A stretch of DNA of 64,000 nt from Anisodus tanguticus (GCA_034509755.1 CM067555.1:20162142-20226141); one strand, 5' to 3'; positions 1 through 10,975 are shown, counted from the first letter of the stretch. The notes: generated by a model not told the origin, from the sequence alone. Numbers and translations are program-made.

Positions 1-209
1 TACGGGACAATCTTGTCTTAAGGTCAGAGTGCAATCACTCGACTCAGCACACAGTTGTAACCATCCAGATTTAGTGTTTCTTGATTTCAAGTTATCAAGA
101 TTCAAGACACAACAAGCTTGTGGCAGTTCTGAACATTGGCCTATTTGTTTATCCTTTCGAACAGTTGTAATATTTATTTACTTCCCGTACTGCTTTACAA
201 TATCCAACA
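1..209 (+). repeat. 5' LTR of element A, truncated by window start (R/U5 part)
   Basis: It is nearly identical to 5505-5712, the end of the 3' LTR, and finishes in CCAACA at 209. Positions 8-21 hold the 14-nt segment complementary to the sequence just after the LTR. Confidence 0.9.
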
Positions 210-211
210 AT

Positions 212-225
212 TTAAGACAAGATTG
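212..225 (+). other. Putative self-primer binding site of element A
   Basis: The bases TTAAGACAAGATTG lie two bases after the LTR end. They are the exact reverse complement of LTR positions 8-21 and 5511-5524. The TGG expected when a tRNA 3' CCA end is the primer is absent. Priming from the element's own RNA is inferred, by analogy with Tf1 of fission yeast. Confidence 0.6.
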
Positions 226-241
226 TATTAGTGTTCGAAAG

Positions 242-550
242 ATGTCGGTTGAAAGTTGTATGACCAAATCTGGATATGGCTGTGGTTTTCTTCTTGAAGA
301 GAGTGATGATTATGTTGTTGAAGGTCAACATGTTCATGGTGTCACCGCTCCCGAGAGTGGTGGGACAAGCACCCACGAGAGGCTGAGGATGTCAACTGGG
401 ACAAGAGGAGAAGGCTGAAGATGTGGTTCTATCTTGCAGCAAAAGGCCTATATCTATCCAAGACAAAGGATCCGAATTATGGTAAGGAGGAAATGGACAC
501 TCAATCCGATGAAGTAACTGAAGTGGGCTAGAATCCGAAATTGGGATAAG
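242..550 (+). pseudogene. Degenerate gag start of element A
   Basis: An ATG at 242 opens a frame (MSVESCMTKSGYG...) alignable with the start in element B at 19223. A later stretch, in a shifted frame, corresponds to the gag segment 'ED-NWDKRRRLKM-FYLA', which matches gag of C and D (R-PEKF-GS-FKRW-QKM-FYLT). The frame is broken in A around 370-420, and the rest of the capsid domain and the CCHC knuckle are missing. It cannot encode a working Gag. The identification rests on collinearity with B, C and D. Confidence 0.55.
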
Positions 551-928
551 TAGTTTTTCTTCCTTGTCAAGAATAAGATTAAATGATGTCTGATTAAAAA
601 GGTCTTAAAGTAAGGAGGAATATGAAAATGTTTTCACAAAATAATTTATATTCCTTACGCTTTAAAATCAGAAGTTTAATCTCATCTTCCTTCCCGTTTA
701 AAGATTGGATTTTGTAAACGACTTAAAAAGATCTGTTCTTTTAAGTGTAATTATTAAAAGTGTGTAAAGTATGTTCGCACATACGAGTGAGAAAGATCCA
801 CTGACTATGCGAAAACTGTTATACTCTTAAGTAAGCGCCAAGAATTGTCTGGGCACCAATCATAACGGAAGAAGACTAAAAGATAAAGACGTTGAGTCTG
901 TCACACTATTTGGCAAAAGATCCTTTAT

Positions 929-1135
929 AGGATGATATTGGACACTCAGTCATATAAAGCCTCCGGGCGACTGGAGTGGGGCCAAAATTCCTTTGATAGG
1001 ATGATATTGGACACTCAGTCATACAAAGCCTCCAGGCGACTGGAGTGGGGCCAAAATTCCTTTGATATGATGATATTGGACACTCAGTCATACAAAGCCT
1101 ACGGGCGACTGGAGTGGGCCAGAATTCATTTCATA
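929..1135 (+). repeat. Three tandem copies of a 69-bp unit inside element A
   Basis: The units start near 929, 998 and 1067, each beginning GGATGATATTGGACACTCAG or a one-base variant. Each can be read as 23 codons without a stop. Element B has only two copies (about 19889-20025), so the copy number varies between sister elements. I recognise no function. Confidence 0.85.
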
Positions 1136-1542
1136 GGAAAAGACATGGACACCTAGTGTGGTGGGCCAGAGTTTCCAGGTCTTAAATGATCTGAAAGCCT
1201 AAAGAAAGGCAGAAAAAAATTGAACACTCAGTCTGCCAAAGCAACTGGAGTGGGCCAGAGTATCCAGATCACATATGATCCGGTTACGCCCTAACCACAG
1301 GCAAAAGGTGGTTTATGTGAAGCAACGCCACCTCTAAAGCAGAAGGGGTTGGAGAGGTTGTCCTCAATACGACTTCAGGGGATGGGATCACTCCAAAAGG
1401 AGGTGACACATGTCCCAAAACTTAGTTAAGGGACGCTGTTGGTCAAGCTGGTTTGAGACTAGTCCAACAGGTCTATAATAACTAAGAATGGTACAGTATG
1501 TCTGTAGCCAATTGAATGATATATTTGTAATCCGTGCATCTA

Positions 1543-3790
1543 TGCCATCATAGATTAAGACACGTTAAATAGAAAGTCATTCAAAAGCTAACAATGTTGA
1601 GATTGTTGCCTTCTATCGACATAAACCCTCAAAATGAATGTGAGGTAGGCGAAGAGGCAAAATCACCTTTTCAAGTTCCGTCAAAGGAATAGCGAAAGAA
1701 GCACCGCTCCTCTAAAACTTAGTCACACCTACTTGGGTGATTTGAAGTTTATACAAAATAGAGGGGGGAGACAAGTACGTTGTGACCTTCATTAATGATG
1801 GTACAACGTATTGTATCCTTTGTTTGTCAAAAAGCAAAGATGAAGTTGTTGAAGCAGATAAACGCTACAAAGCAGAAGTTGAAAATCAACTAAGCCTACG
1901 GATTGAGGAATTTGTAGTGATAGAGGGGGAGAATGTGAAACATCGTTCATTAAACGACTGCTCATTACGCACCTCAGTCCAACGGTGTTAGCCAAGCGCA
2001 AAGTCATACACCCAAAATATGTGGGGCAAGGGGATCCTTACCGCTAATGCGATTCTCAACAGAAATACGTACAAGGATAAGGGTAACTCTCCGTGTGAAA
2101 CATGGAAAGGATCTCACATACAAATGTTGTGATGTGGGGTGACTTGGTAAAAGTTGGAATACCGAAACAGGCTAAGACTGTAGATTGCATATCCACTGGA
2201 TCTGCAAAGAACAGTAGTGTTTATCGCCTCTTGGTGTCAAAGAATGCTAAATTCTTTGAAGATAACTTTCATTGAAAAGGAAAAAGAAGTAATTGCTCGA
2301 GGTTAGCAAGAACCCGCGAGGGCCTGACTGTCCGGAACTAGACGTTCCGTATCTACAGGACTCGAAAGTTGCTCGCTATCCGGAACTTAATATTCCAAAT
2401 CTACAGAACTCAGGGATTCTAGATGTTGAATCGAGACGGAGCAAAGAAGGGGACAAAGACTTGTTCCAATCCTTTTAGCTTGTATGGTTGAGAACGAACC
2501 ATGGACAATTAACAAATAATTGTCATCTCCAAAAGCGCTACTTTGGAAAGAAACTACAAAGAGAGAAATAGATTTCATCATATAGAACCATACTTGCGTA
2601 ATGGTTGATCTTCCTCCGGAAAAAGAACCTTTGGGTTGTAAAAGTGGATACTCAAAAGTGAGTACAAAGTAGATGGATCTACTAACGAGTATAAGGCCTC
2701 GACTACTTGTACATGTGCTCCCCTGTGAGTAGCTTAACATCCAGGGCCATTGCAGTCCTGCGTGACATGGATGTTGACCTAACCGGAGAGTTGGAAGGGG
2801 AGGATCACAATTGGTTTGTCGGTTGTTGGGCTTCTTCCGAACTTTCATTTTGGTCCCTGAAATGTTTACATTTTGGTCCTGAAAGTTTCAGATAAAACAG
2901 AAACAATGAATCTGACCACATAAACATTGACTCTGAAGTTAGAAAGCCAACAGTTGGAAAACCAACAGTCTGAGAATGGAAGTCATATTGAAACAAAGTC
3001 TCGATATGAAAGATATGGGTATCACAGATGACATCTTAGGAATTGGATTTCTAAGACATCTAACAGACTGGTCTAACTCCAAACTCAGTTGTGAGATAGA
3101 TGACAGTCTCGTTGAAGCCACCAATGGATATGAATCATATAACTTATTGGAATCATGGTGCACCCATATACAAGGAGCAATATGCGCAGGTCACATGTAG
3201 TTCAATGTATGTTACACACTACAATCGACCTGGTATCGGCCTACAAAGCAGATCAGTTGAACTAAGGTTCACTAATGATTTTAATAAATGATCAATAGAA
3301 GGCATTAAGTCGGATATGACGATATCTGAAATATTCGCTTATCTACGGATCATGGTATTCTGGATGTCCAGGGTTCTGGGAGAACACAGTGATGTAAACT
3401 GGACATCAGATATGAAGAACACCAAAGCCACAAGTAAATGTGTATGGTGGGTCCTCTGAGTAAACTTGCATCGGCCGATTCATGATGGAATCAGGCGTTT
3501 ATCGCTTTATACAAAGCATGAAAGAAGTTGAGTAACTTCACGACTCCTTAGATGACGTCCCTTATTGGGAGAAACACGTGCCTTCAGCAGTTATACATTG
3601 TAGCTAGTCGGTCGGCTTCAAGAAGGACACGGATGACGGCGTGTGGACATATCTGTCAGGATCTGTCGGAGACATAAGACTGTATGGCAGTTGATCATCA
3701 CGAGTGTCACTTCCTTGATTACTAACTAAGGGACTACCCGGAGATCAAGTGTTCTGCCTGTCTAGGGGAATGGGCTTAAAACCCAAACAA
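1543..3790 (+). pseudogene. Degenerate pol of element A (integrase, RT and RNase H remnants)
   Basis: The region is collinear with pol of element C. It starts with the pre-integrase segment (..H-RLRHVK-like, 1543-1640), followed by integrase-core fragments (1760-2010), the integrase C-terminal part (VDCISTGSAKNSSVYRLLVS near 2185-2245), the 'LRRSKE-DK' linker, 'DLPP-KEPLGCK' at the RT start (2600-2645) and RNase H remnants (3130-3790). The RT segment between the AFLNGDLEEE motif and the L-QCFDMK motif, which carries the YVDD box in C and D, is replaced by about 190 bp of unrelated DNA (about 2785-2975). Many stops and frameshifts occur. B carries the same replacement, so the defect predates both insertions. 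Confidence 0.75.
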
Positions 3791-4115
3791 TACGAACCAA
3801 TGCGGTGGTAACCCAACCATACTGATTGGAGATCCCAAGAATTTAGTTCAATGGGAAAACTAAGCTGCAAAAGGTTCAGTTGAGCGCTTCGGTGGAAGCA
3901 AGAGCACCTCAGATGATGATTTCTGTAGGGAAACATGAATCCAAAGTTGTTTCCGCGATAGACATTAAAGTGCTACGTGCATGGTGGGTAAAGGTTAAGC
4001 TTCCAAACCTTTAAACGATCCTCAAATGATTGAGGTTAAGGTTGGGAAAACTTTTAATGATTTCTAACACTCGTGAAGTGGGGTATAGCAGGATACCTTG
4101 TAGGAGATCACCTAT

Positions 4116-4155
4116 TTAAGTGCGAGGACAGGCCGCCTCAAATGAACGCACTTAA
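4116..4155 (+). other. Conserved hairpin in 3' untranslated region of element A
   Basis: TTAAGTGCG (4116-4124) pairs perfectly with CGCACTTAA (4147-4155), with an inner GAGG/CCTC pairing possible. The same hairpin occurs in B (22835-22873), C (42629-42668) and D (63950-63989). Confidence 0.6.
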
Positions 4156-4838
4156 GAATTCAAGTGTGTCCACGGCCACAACGGACAAAACCATAAGAAT
4201 GAAAATGAATAAGGAGAGTTATTGTGTTGGTATCATTGTCTTGGCTTACACTAAACACTGACGGTTCAAGACATCACGTTCACCGCGCAGTAAGTAAGTC
4301 CGGTAGTATTCAACTAGGAAAGGTTCAAAGCAAAAGCTACCTCTCCTGATGCAATATCTTTTCGCTGAAAGATTGCTGAAAGTAGGCACCATGTGTGTGC
4401 GCCAAATAATCTCTTTCAAGAGGGGATTGTTGGAAATTTGTCTTTGGCGGGGAGGTGCGTTCGCCCATATTTAATGAATTAAACACTAGTGTTCCGCATG
4501 TTGGAGGCTTTGTCTCTTCACACGTGCATAATCTACTAAGTGAGTAGATGACCGTAGGGCCAAGAATCGTTAAATTTCGTTGAGAAATGAAAGAGATATT
4601 GATCCACGAAGTACGGTGTTTGAGGCATGGAAATATGGTGTGGGACAAATCTACCATATCAGTTGGGAAAGGAAGAATTGCTCTCTTTATAAGTCTCTAA
4701 ATTGGCTAAGGGTTTGGGACCCCAAAGGGTATCCCATGTATTTAAAGGAGGGATGACCTAGATGTGCTTGGGTTCAAGGCTAAGCCCTCACGCGCGCCGC
4801 CGCCGCCGGCCCGTCCCGTCCGGTCCGGTCTCGGGCTC

Positions 4839-4883
4839 GGGTCGTGGGTCATGGGTCATGGGTCATGGGTCATGGGTCGTGGG
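4839..4883 (+). repeat. G-rich heptamer array in the LTR (G-quadruplex motif)
   Basis: Seven GGG runs are separated by four-base spacers (mainly TCAT), which satisfies the usual G3N1-7 quadruplex pattern. It lies about 320-360 bp upstream of the TATA box. Confidence 0.7.
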
Positions 4884-5199
4884 ACTTTCTGATATTATTT
4901 ATTTGGACCTCCAAATTGCTTAATATTTACAGTTTGGTCCCTAGAGTTTCTGGAAAGTTGAATTTGGGAACGACGGAAGGCAGAAACTTTCTGCCTACCG
5001 TTGGAATTGATTTTTGGGGCGTTAGTGTGCATTAACCAGTCATTACTTGGCTGATTAACTCCCTCCATTAGCAACCATTACTTGGCTGAATTACTCCCTT
5101 CTTCAATGGCCATAAACAGTCATTACTTGGTTGTTTACTCCCTCCTTCAATGGCCATTAACAGCCATGTTTTGGCAGTTGAGAGGTCTCCCCCTTATGC

Positions 5200-5206
5200 T
5201 ATATAT
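5200..5206 (+). promoter_or_regulatory. TATA box of element A LTR
   Basis: TATATAT sits in a 'cttatgctatatattgatg' context, and equivalent TATA boxes occur at the same place in the other LTRs (for example 37702-37709 in C). Transcription would start about 30 bp downstream, well upstream of the primer-complement segment. Confidence 0.6.
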
Positions 5207-5712
5207 TGATGCCTTTTGGCTCAATTGTGAGAAAAAAAAACAGACGAAACATATACAAAAACAGTATAGAAAGACACAGAAGAAGAGACAACATTTATAT
5301 ACACAGAGACAAACAGAAGAGACTGAAATTCAGTCCAGAAACGTTGGGACGAAAACAGAAACTCTTCCTTCCTTTTCCATTTCTTCAGCAAGGCGTTTCG
5401 TGTTTGTTTTCTTCGTCAGACTCAACCTATTTGCTTTGTAGTGTTGAGAGTAAAGTGTTGTTTTATCTTGGGAGACTATTGCCCGTTAACGTAAAAGCAT
5501 ATATACGGGGCAATCTTGTCTTAAGGACAGAGTGCAATCACTCGACTCAGCACACAGTTGTAACCATCCAGATTTAGTGTTTCTTGATTTCAAGTTATCA
5601 AGATTCAAGACACAACAAGCTTGCGGCAGTTCTAAACATTGGCCTATTTGTTTATCCTTTCGAACAGTTGTAATATTTATTTACTTCCCGTACTGCTTTA
5701 CAATATCCAACA

Positions 5713-6481
5713 ATAACCATATTAATTTCTGCATAAATTTTTGCTGGGAAACCAAACAGAACATTAAAGGGTAAGAAAAAAACTGACCTTTACACCATTG
5801 AGGTTGAAAAGTAGTATAAGTTGCAATACTTCTCATGTCACATATGATATTTTAAATTATTGGTCAAAATTTACCTTAGTTTGAATCTAGAAAAATAAAA
5901 AGTGTCACATAAATTGGGATAAAGGGAAGTAACAAATAATGGGAGTTTCTATACAATGACATCAAGATTCTTGATTCTTGAATTATTTATAAGAGTTCAA
6001 CTATATCCAGAATATAACCAAACAGAACATTAAAGGGTAAGTAAAAAAACTGACCTTTATACCATTGATGTCAGAAAATTTGACAGAGATGAAGTGAGGA
6101 ACAGATAGAGACATTGTTTGGGAGGCTTTAAGTAGGGTTTTGGGGTAAAATTTGAACTGAAATCTTTGTGGATTTAATTGAATAAAGATGAAATCTGCAA
6201 AATTAACATAGAAAAAAAGAAGCAAAAAGGGTGTTCAATTTTCAGGCATTAATCAAGTAGTACACTATTGGAGCAAAGAGTTTAGTAGCAGTAGGTTCAT
6301 AATCACTTTCTTGGAGTCTTCTGATAATTAATAATAGATGGACAAAATCTGGGACAACCTACCGCGTTTTAATTTAATTAATTAATGACATTATGCTCGT
6401 GTTTTTGGTGGTTATATTGCCGTGATTCTTATTCTTTTTATTTTACACTCGATATTTGTACTTGTATTAGGTTGTGACTAA
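5713..6481. other. AT-rich non-coding stretch with a 51-bp direct repeat
   Basis: No convincing gene is visible. A 51-52 bp segment beginning ACCAAACAGAACATTAAAGG occurs at 5751-5801 and again at 6017-6068 with a few differences. Confidence 0.6.
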
Positions 6482-6841
6482 GGATATGTTCGGAGCGAAG
6501 GAATATGTTTTTCAAAAAATTGAGTTTTTTTTTTTTTTTTCATGTTTTTAGTATATAAATAAAAAATATTATTTCTAAAAATATTTATATATAATTTAGA
6601 TAAATATTATGAGGATGAGAGTGGGAAGTGGGGGTAGGTGGGTTGTGGGGGTGAGGTGAGTTCGAGGCTAGGGAGGAGATAGAACAATGTGGAATATCAC
6701 TTGTGAAATTTATTTTTTCTACTTCCATTATTTTTAAGAAACTTATTTTTTTTTAATATTTTTTAAAAAAATTGACCATCCGACCAAGAGTAAATTGAAA
6801 ATATTTTTCAGAAACTATTTTCTTTCATACAAAACACATCC
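6482..6841. mobile_element. Tourist/Harbinger-like MITE
   Basis: The left end GGATATGTTCGGAGCGAAGG and the reverse complement of the right end GGATGTGTTTTGTATGAAAG form imperfect terminal inverted repeats. The 3-bp flanks TAA (6479-6481 and 6842-6844) fit the target duplication of PIF/Harbinger elements. The interior is AT-rich with a G-rich patch and no coding potential. The length of 360 bp is typical of a MITE. Confidence 0.65.
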
Positions 6842-7600
6842 TAAATTCAAATTTTGTGTGGAAAAGTCCTACATTAGGGTAAAGGTCTTTCTAAACTCTA
6901 TATTCAAGGTTCGAATGTAAAAGATTAAGAATGAATAAGTATTTACCCCGTCACCACAACTCTTGTTGATTCTATTATCATGATTCATGATTATTTAGTA
7001 ATCTCTTGTTTTAATTTATATTTTGATATTTAATTGTGTGCGGATATATAAGAAAAAAGAAAAAAAATACATCTTGAGATCTTAAATATGATAGTATGTG
7101 ATTTCAATGATTACAAAGATATGCAAAAGTAAAACAAAATGTTTAGTTAAATACAAATATACATATCAATGGAACCTACTAAAAAAGAAATAGTATATTA
7201 CATAGAATATAACAAAAAAGTATAATATATTATCACATGCCAATTGGGCACACTATTTGTGAGTTCATTATCATTGGTCGGATGGTTATCAACTAATGTA
7301 CCTCCGGCAACGCATATCGACTAATAAACATGCACGATGAAGAAATGAATAGGAATGTAAATGGCAAGTATCTAAAAAGTACTATCATTCAATTTGGGGC
7401 ATGCATGAATAAACGACAGCCACAGACCGGCTGCCTAGTCGCACAAAATAAGCTAATTCCCTCCGACGGGAGATGTATGATTAAATAACAGCCACAGACC
7501 GGCTGCTCGATCACAAAATACAGAGAAGGCCATTTCTTTCACACGCATGTGTCGTAAGGGTGGTCGCACTGCTCAAGCGAAGAAACGTCATCCGAAGTGG
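6842..7600. other. AT-rich intergenic stretch
   Basis: I see no gene. An 18-bp motif, CAGCCACAGACCGGCTGC, occurs twice about 70 bp apart (near 7418 and 7488); it contains the self-complementary core CAGCC/GGCTG. Confidence 0.5.
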
Positions 7601-8092
7601 TCAAAGATAATGGCTAATCAAATCTGTGGGATTTATTCTAAATTTTCTCAAGAATGCTGAGAGCAATACTGAAGTTAAATGATGGGATATGGATTCCCAC
7701 ACCCAAGTAAACCAAGCACAAAAACAGAGGCGACGCACATACCCGAGCCCAGCGTTACATGGAAAGTCAAAATCCGACAGTGCGGTTGCATCAAAAGGAC
7801 CCATGCGCCTCCATTCGGCTTCTATGACCAACTTCAGTCTGTCCAACCAACCCGAATAATAAGCGACCTTAGTCGGCCAAGACGAAGGATAGCCGTCGGT
7901 GAACCAGTCACAAGTAGAAAGAAAGTCATGGTTTATCGGGCTGAGGTACTGAAACAAGAGAGAATCACCTTGTTCCGGTCCACCGTACGGAGTCAGAACC
8001 AGTTGTTCATCAACGAAGGCCAAGGCAGGGGTCAGGTCACTATCGGCTAGAATGATTTTTCCTAATCTTAGAGATGAAAAAGATGAAGCCAT
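7601..8092 (-). CDS. Open frame of 163 codons, possibly a plant-mobile-domain-type N-terminus
   Basis: The minus-strand frame starts MASSFSSLRLGKIILADSD and contains FVDEQLVLTPYGGPEQGDSL, W-TDGYPSSWPTK and EAEWRRMG. The frame is unusually balanced in composition and ends at 7601. The style recalls the N-terminal part of plant-mobile-domain (aminotransferase-like) proteins spread by transposons, but I cannot confirm this by search. The protein is far shorter than that family, so it would be a fragment. It lies antisense to, and about 300 bp upstream of, an LTR-like segment (8390-8925). Some Gypsy elements of the Tat lineage carry an antisense frame in that position. It could also be a captured host exon. 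Confidence 0.4.
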   Translation of the reverse strand: MASSFSSLRLGKIILADSDLTPALAFVDEQLVLTPYGGPEQGDSLLFQYLSPINHDFLSTCDWFTDGYPSSWPTKVAYYSGWLDRLKLVIEAEWRRMGPFDATALSDFDFPCNAGLGYVRRLCFCAWFTWVWESISHHLTSVLLSAFLRKFRINPTDLISHYL

Positions 8093-8389
8093 GGTTTCCG
8101 ACTAAGAAAAAGGGCAAAGGTTAGGTGAGAAACCTACGGGGGATACCTTTCCTTAAATAACCTTCAGAGGCGCGGTTGAGATTAGTTTATTATTTTTAAA
8201 AGCACGATCGAAAATCATCAGAGCCAATTCGTGGTAATGGAGATGCCTCGGTTAAAGGGGAAACACAATTCAGATGTAATCATCATTGCATGCATTGGAG
8301 ATGAGACGATTGAAGTGACATGCGCGGTTGTCAAAATGAAACGATGGCTACTTTTGGATACATCAACTCAACAATCACACTCGAATTAA

Positions 8390-8925
8390 TGTAGGGGCAA
8401 TTGTTAACACTCAAAAGTAATTTAAGTGTTTAGCCGAATTCAGTAACATCCAAATTTACTCCTATCCTCGACTACCAAAACTTCATCGGCTACTAAGTCA
8501 TCTTAGCCGAGTTGTTAGTTAGAGGAACGACCGAGACCCACTCAGATGCAGACGCCTCAACGATCAAGTCAAAAGGGTTTCTGGACCGCTAGAAGCGGTA
8601 ACGACCAACAACATCTAAAAGAAAGGGCCATTATCCGAGCAAGATGAGTAGAAGGCGAGAAAATCGGCACCACCTCTCCCATAGTCGGCCTTTGAACTTA
8701 GTGGGTTACTTGATGGCTGACATGGGGGGATCACGTTGTACAATTTTTTTCCCTTTTTGTACTATAAATTGGATCATTCTTTGTATATAGACCACACAAC
8801 CAATCAATCAAACAACCAATTTTTATCTATCTTTATCCTTTTACTTCATGTTATCCTTTACTTTACTATACTCAGTTGCATTCATGTTTCTTACCTCTTA
8901 GTTTACTCATATCACCGTCCTAACA
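8390..8925 (+). repeat. LTR-like segment, solo or from a truncated element
   Basis: It starts TGTAGGGGCAATTG and ends CCTAACA, with a clear TATA box (ACTATAAATTGG near 8760) and a pyrimidine-rich leader downstream. It is followed by TTTCTGG...GGGGAACC, which loosely resembles a decayed tRNA-Asp-type primer site. No purine tract precedes it and no second copy lies in the window. The boundaries are therefore inferred. Confidence 0.4.
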
Positions 8926-8956
8926 CTTTCTGGAGTATTTGGGGAACCCATTGTTG

Positions 8957-10975
8957 AAATTAGAGTTCCGTTTCCAGCCCAAATTCTTAAGTTAAGGAAT
9001 CAATTTGTCTCCCGATTTCGTCAGACGATAAAACGGCAGAGAATAGAATTCGGGGCGAGAACAATATCATAAAAATCAAGTACGGAATACAACAACTACC
9101 CAAGGATCTTATCTGAATAATACAAGAGCTTCTAAGTATACAACTGGAATAAAATTTACAAAGACAACCTAAATACAAATTCTACTTAGAATGAAAATTA
9201 AACAGAAAGGTCTAGATGAACTCCACGAGATCCTCGAATGCTAATCGAACGTCGATCATGTATCTGCAACAAATCTACACCCCAAAAAAGGTGTAGCAAG
9301 AGTAGTATCAGTACAAACATTATGTACTAGTAAATATCATAGGTCGACAACAGTTAGCTAATATATGTATAAGAAAGAAAGTGAAAGATAGCTAACATAT
9401 GCATAAGAAAGAAACTGAAAGATAGACATGCCCGCAATCAAGTATATGTACTATCACCATCCAATAATAGCCACTCAAGTACAGAAAAATCAATAGACGA
9501 GTCATAGCCTATGGTGAAACACCTAAACCCATGTCTACCAAGTTTCCCACAATTTCTCATAATAATCACAAACACAAGTACAATCAATAAATCCGATCCA
9601 TAGATGTAAAAAATGAGATTGATGAGAATGAATGCATATGCAATGCAATGCGTTGGCCAAATGTAATCTCCGTACATATATGCTTTAGACGAAATATATC
9701 ATCGTCCCAGTAGTCATGACCCATGAGGGACCCGCGACGCCCATGTACCGGTCGCTCCATCATCACACAGCCTAGAGACAACTCTTCCATCGAACACCCC
9801 GCTAGCCACTCCGTATCACACAACATAGAGATGGCTACGCAATATAGTATGTTATATGAATCATAGTTGTTTTCTTCTCATTTATCACCATCACGCCAAT
9901 CACAAGTCATATCAATATACCATGGAAATGAGTATGAATATAATGCAATGACAATATCAAGTGTAACATATCAATCCCCAGTCGTGCCACACAAGGACAT
10001 TTATCATAATTTCAGTACCATACTAACTCCTTTCCTTTGTTCATGTACATGCCAAGATAAATGAGATATAACTACATCATAAATACGAGATGATATTACG
10101 TTCAAGTCCAATAACCACAAAGAGGCAACAAATCATAATCAATCAATAGTAACCAACCTAAGTAATCTATCCCAAACTTCATATCCGAAGGCTTACATTG
10201 CTTTCTCAACATAATCTAACTACACATACGCTTCGCTAACCGAAGTCTAACTAGAAGGTAAGTCGTAATCTACCTAGATGACAAGCTGGTGTCTTGAACA
10301 ATCACGCAAACTTGCCTTTCCGAATAGCTTCCGAATACCCAAAGTCTAGTAATTATTGAACTCTAAGTTAGATAAGAAGATTAACAATACTAAGTTTGCT
10401 ATAAGTTCATTCTAAGAGAAAATCGCTCTTTAAAGTAAGGGAAAATCGGACTCACAAGGTCAAAACATGGATTTCAAAAGTGGAATTAGTAACCCAACAC
10501 TAAATACATTTAATTCTATTCCCCTAATTGTAAATTAGACTCATTAATTCCTCAATTGCATTGTTAGAACGAAAACCCCCAATTTAGACATAAACCCTAG
10601 TTTTTCATATTCATAATCTTAGTCTAGAGTAGAGATTCATGCTTACAATTCCTTAATTCATTAAATACTATCCCAATATTAGCAAGAGTCATCAATAAAA
10701 CTGATTTATAAGGTCTAGAATTCAAATAACCAATAAAGTTTAATGATCATCTTCTCCAACTAAACCCATTCATTTTCACCATAGATTTCAAGCTTATAAT
10801 GGTAGATAAACAATAAACAAGGTAAAAGAACTTACCCCAAAGATAAAATCACTCCAAGAGCTCTCCAAATCATCCTTAGAACATTTAGGGTTTTTAATAT
10901 GGGAATGGGAGAAGAATGGTTCGAAAGGAGGTATTTTTAACTTTCTGATTCAGCGTTTCCCCTCCGCGCACAATT
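8957..10975 (-). repeat. Truncated copy of the long LTR family found at 49662-52171
   Basis: The segment is collinear with 49700-51900 in the same orientation. Examples are 9302-9360 against 50075-50130 (GTACAAACATTATGTAC and similar) and 9690-9730 against 50450-50500 (CATCGTCCCAGTAGTCATGA). Neither canonical LTR terminus is present, so both ends were lost. It is non-coding. The left limit is uncertain by about 100 bp. Confidence 0.65.

Larger units (their letters stand above)
1..5712 (+). mobile_element. Element A: non-autonomous Ty1/Copia LTR retrotransposon, 5' end outside window
   Basis: The element comprises a truncated 5' LTR (1-209), an internal region (210-4427) and a complete 3' LTR (4428-5712). 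The two LTR ends match closely, including the terminal CCAACA. The internal region is collinear with gag-pol of element C but is full of stops, and the reverse-transcriptase catalytic segment is replaced by unrelated filler. A purine-rich tract (4418-4427) directly precedes the 3' LTR, which begins TGTTGG. There is no tRNA-type primer site after the 5' LTR; see the entry at 212. It is the closest relative of element B in this window. The target duplication cannot be checked because the left end is missing. Confidence 0.9.
4428..5712 (+). repeat. 3' LTR of element A
   Basis: The LTR is 1285 bp, starts TGTTGGAAATTTG after a purine-rich tract and ends CCAACA. It contains a GGGTCAT heptamer run (4839-4883), a TATA box (5200-5206) and the primer-complement segment (5511-5524). 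Host-like sequence follows at 5713. Confidence 0.9.

Noticed and set aside
29..418. 129-codon frame at the window start
   Set aside because: It starts at GTG inside the LTR and runs through LTR and post-LTR sequence; a chance frame, also seen in the 3' LTR at 5532.
6001..6225. Minus-strand 74-codon frame, phenylalanine-rich
   Set aside because: AT-rich composition, no recognisable motif and no clear promoter. A splice-like AAGGTCAGT near 6052 is not enough to call an exon.
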